Shown piece after piece: positions 6,085-6,763 of a DNA stretch of 6,763 nt. Position 1 is the first letter of the stretch, and each line of letters starts with the position of its first letter. The DNA is from Clostridia bacterium (GTDB taxonomy: Bacteria; Bacillota; Clostridia; Oscillospirales; Acutalibacteraceae): the NCBI GenBank assembly GCA_900766945.1, contig CAAFXD010000074.1, positions 1-6,763 on the forward strand. The letters are read 5' to 3'. Made by a program: the position numbers and the translations under genes. The notes below the pieces were generated by a model, which worked only from the letters and a program-made list of their open reading frames with translations, was not told the origin of the DNA and did not search any database.

Positions 6085-6763
6085 TTACCAATCGTAAGCG
6101 CCTGCCGGTTTGTTTTTCTCGATTTCTGTTTTGGCGGTGTCGGGCATTTTTTCCGCACGGACATACGCCTTCGCATAAGTGCCGTCGGTGTATTCGAGTA
6201 TGACGATATAATCGTTCGGGCGAAGCTCTGCACAGGTGACAATGCCTTTGTAAATTGCCTGCATCATTGCCGAATCGGTCGTTTTGTAAACGGTCGGTTT
6301 GTCTGCGGAAGACATCCCGTCATAGTTGCCGGTAAACTCCGCATAATTGTCCGAAGTACTGCTTTCGCCGACAAATGCACAGGCAAAGGAGTCCCCGTCT
6401 GCCACCCAAAGGTCATAATGGTAATTGGAAAAACGCTCCGTAACCTTTGTGCCGTAAACGGCTTTTAAGGTTTTGTCGCCGGTCAGCGCATCTTGATACC
6501 CGACGGATTTCAAGAATTCCACGGTGTTGACCATATCGGCGGTGATGAAGAAGTTCGGCAAGCTGTCTGTCGTGGTTTTTCCGGTAAATACATCGTCCTC
6601 GGCAAATTCGCCGTCCTCGCCGACCACTTGGTCAATCGCGGTTTCCGCGCCGTATACGGCGGTGACACCCTCCGGTACGACTACGCTCGATTGTTCGGTG
6701 CCGTCGATTACATCTTCCGCATCGTAAATCAGGTTAAAGGTAATCAGCCCCAGACTTTCCTGC
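6085..6763 (-). CDS. Unrecognised acidic protein, C-terminal part (5' end beyond window)
   Basis: The frame is open from the right edge to the TAA at 6087-6085, giving 225 visible residues. I do not recognise the family. The visible part is soluble-looking, rich in Asp, Glu, Thr and Tyr, with no membrane helix. The stretch at 180-205 (around DYIVILEYTDGTYAKAYVRAEK) looks like a beta hairpin, and the two cysteines (C128 and C177) could pair if the protein is exported. The composition resembles secreted or lipid-anchored proteins of Clostridia, but the N-terminus that would show a signal peptide is missing, so location is inference. An internal GTG at 6627 is not the start, because coding sequence continues upstream in frame without a stop. 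A strong terminator follows, and the next gene has its own promoter, so no operon link to the symporter is implied. Confidence 0.75.
   Translation of the reverse strand, partial: QESLGLITFNLIYDAEDVIDGTEQSSVVVPEGVTAVYGAETAIDQVVGEDGEFAEDDVFTGKTTTDSLPNFFITADMVNTVEFLKSVGYQDALTGDKTLKAVYGTKVTERFSNYHYDLWVADGDSFACAFVGESSTSDNYAEFTGNYDGMSSADKPTVYKTTDSAMMQAIYKGIVTCAELRPNDYIVILEYTDGTYAKAYVRAEKMPDTAKTEIEKNKPAGAYDW

Noticed and set aside
6083..6099. Small perfect hairpin GCTTAC / GTAAGC over the stop codon of the right-hand gene
   Set aside because: A 6-base stem with moderate GC and no U-tract is expected by chance, and a much stronger terminator follows directly.

Overview
The window suggests a Firmicutes (Bacillota) chromosome. 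The strongest evidence is a complete class III heat-shock operon head in the order ctsR-mcsA-mcsB-clpC, under an operator of the CtsR type. The slightly short McsB and McsA, the balanced base composition and the unrelated neighbours fit a member of the Clostridia better than Bacillus. This placement is inference from gene content and sequence feel; there is no rRNA or other taxonomic marker here.

Every supported gene lies on the minus strand. Reading right to left in the direction of transcription: (1) positions 6763-6085 hold the C-terminal 225 residues of an unrecognised acidic protein, closed by a strong hairpin terminator (6030-6066). (2) Positions 5937-4414 hold a single-gene unit, with its own promoter (5978-6006) and terminator (4350-4380), for a 12-helix GPH-family (melibiose-carrier-like) cation:sugar symporter. 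(3) Positions 4342-4126 are a dense regulatory region: phased A/T tracts, then two CtsR heptad arrays placed as an inverted pair around the -10 box of the ctsR promoter. (4) Positions 4125-1 hold ctsR, mcsA, mcsB and clpC, tightly packed. clpC runs off the left edge after 710 residues, about 100 short of full length.

The four operon genes form one protein quality-control circuit, as known from Bacillus. CtsR represses the operon. McsB is a protein-arginine kinase that marks CtsR and damaged proteins. McsA is its zinc-binding, UVR-containing activator. ClpC is the AAA+ unfoldase that recognises phospho-arginine through its N-domain and feeds ClpP. The key residues of each step can be seen: the CtsR glycine-rich wing, the McsB catalytic Cys and RDxxRA motif, the McsA cysteine pairs, and both ClpC ATPase sites with its M-domain.

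I see no mobile element, CRISPR array, tRNA or rRNA, and no new multi-gene system. The items most worth a second look are in non-coding DNA: the mirrored CtsR arrays, the phased A/T tracts beside them, and a pair of mutually exclusive hairpins over the clpC ribosome-binding site.
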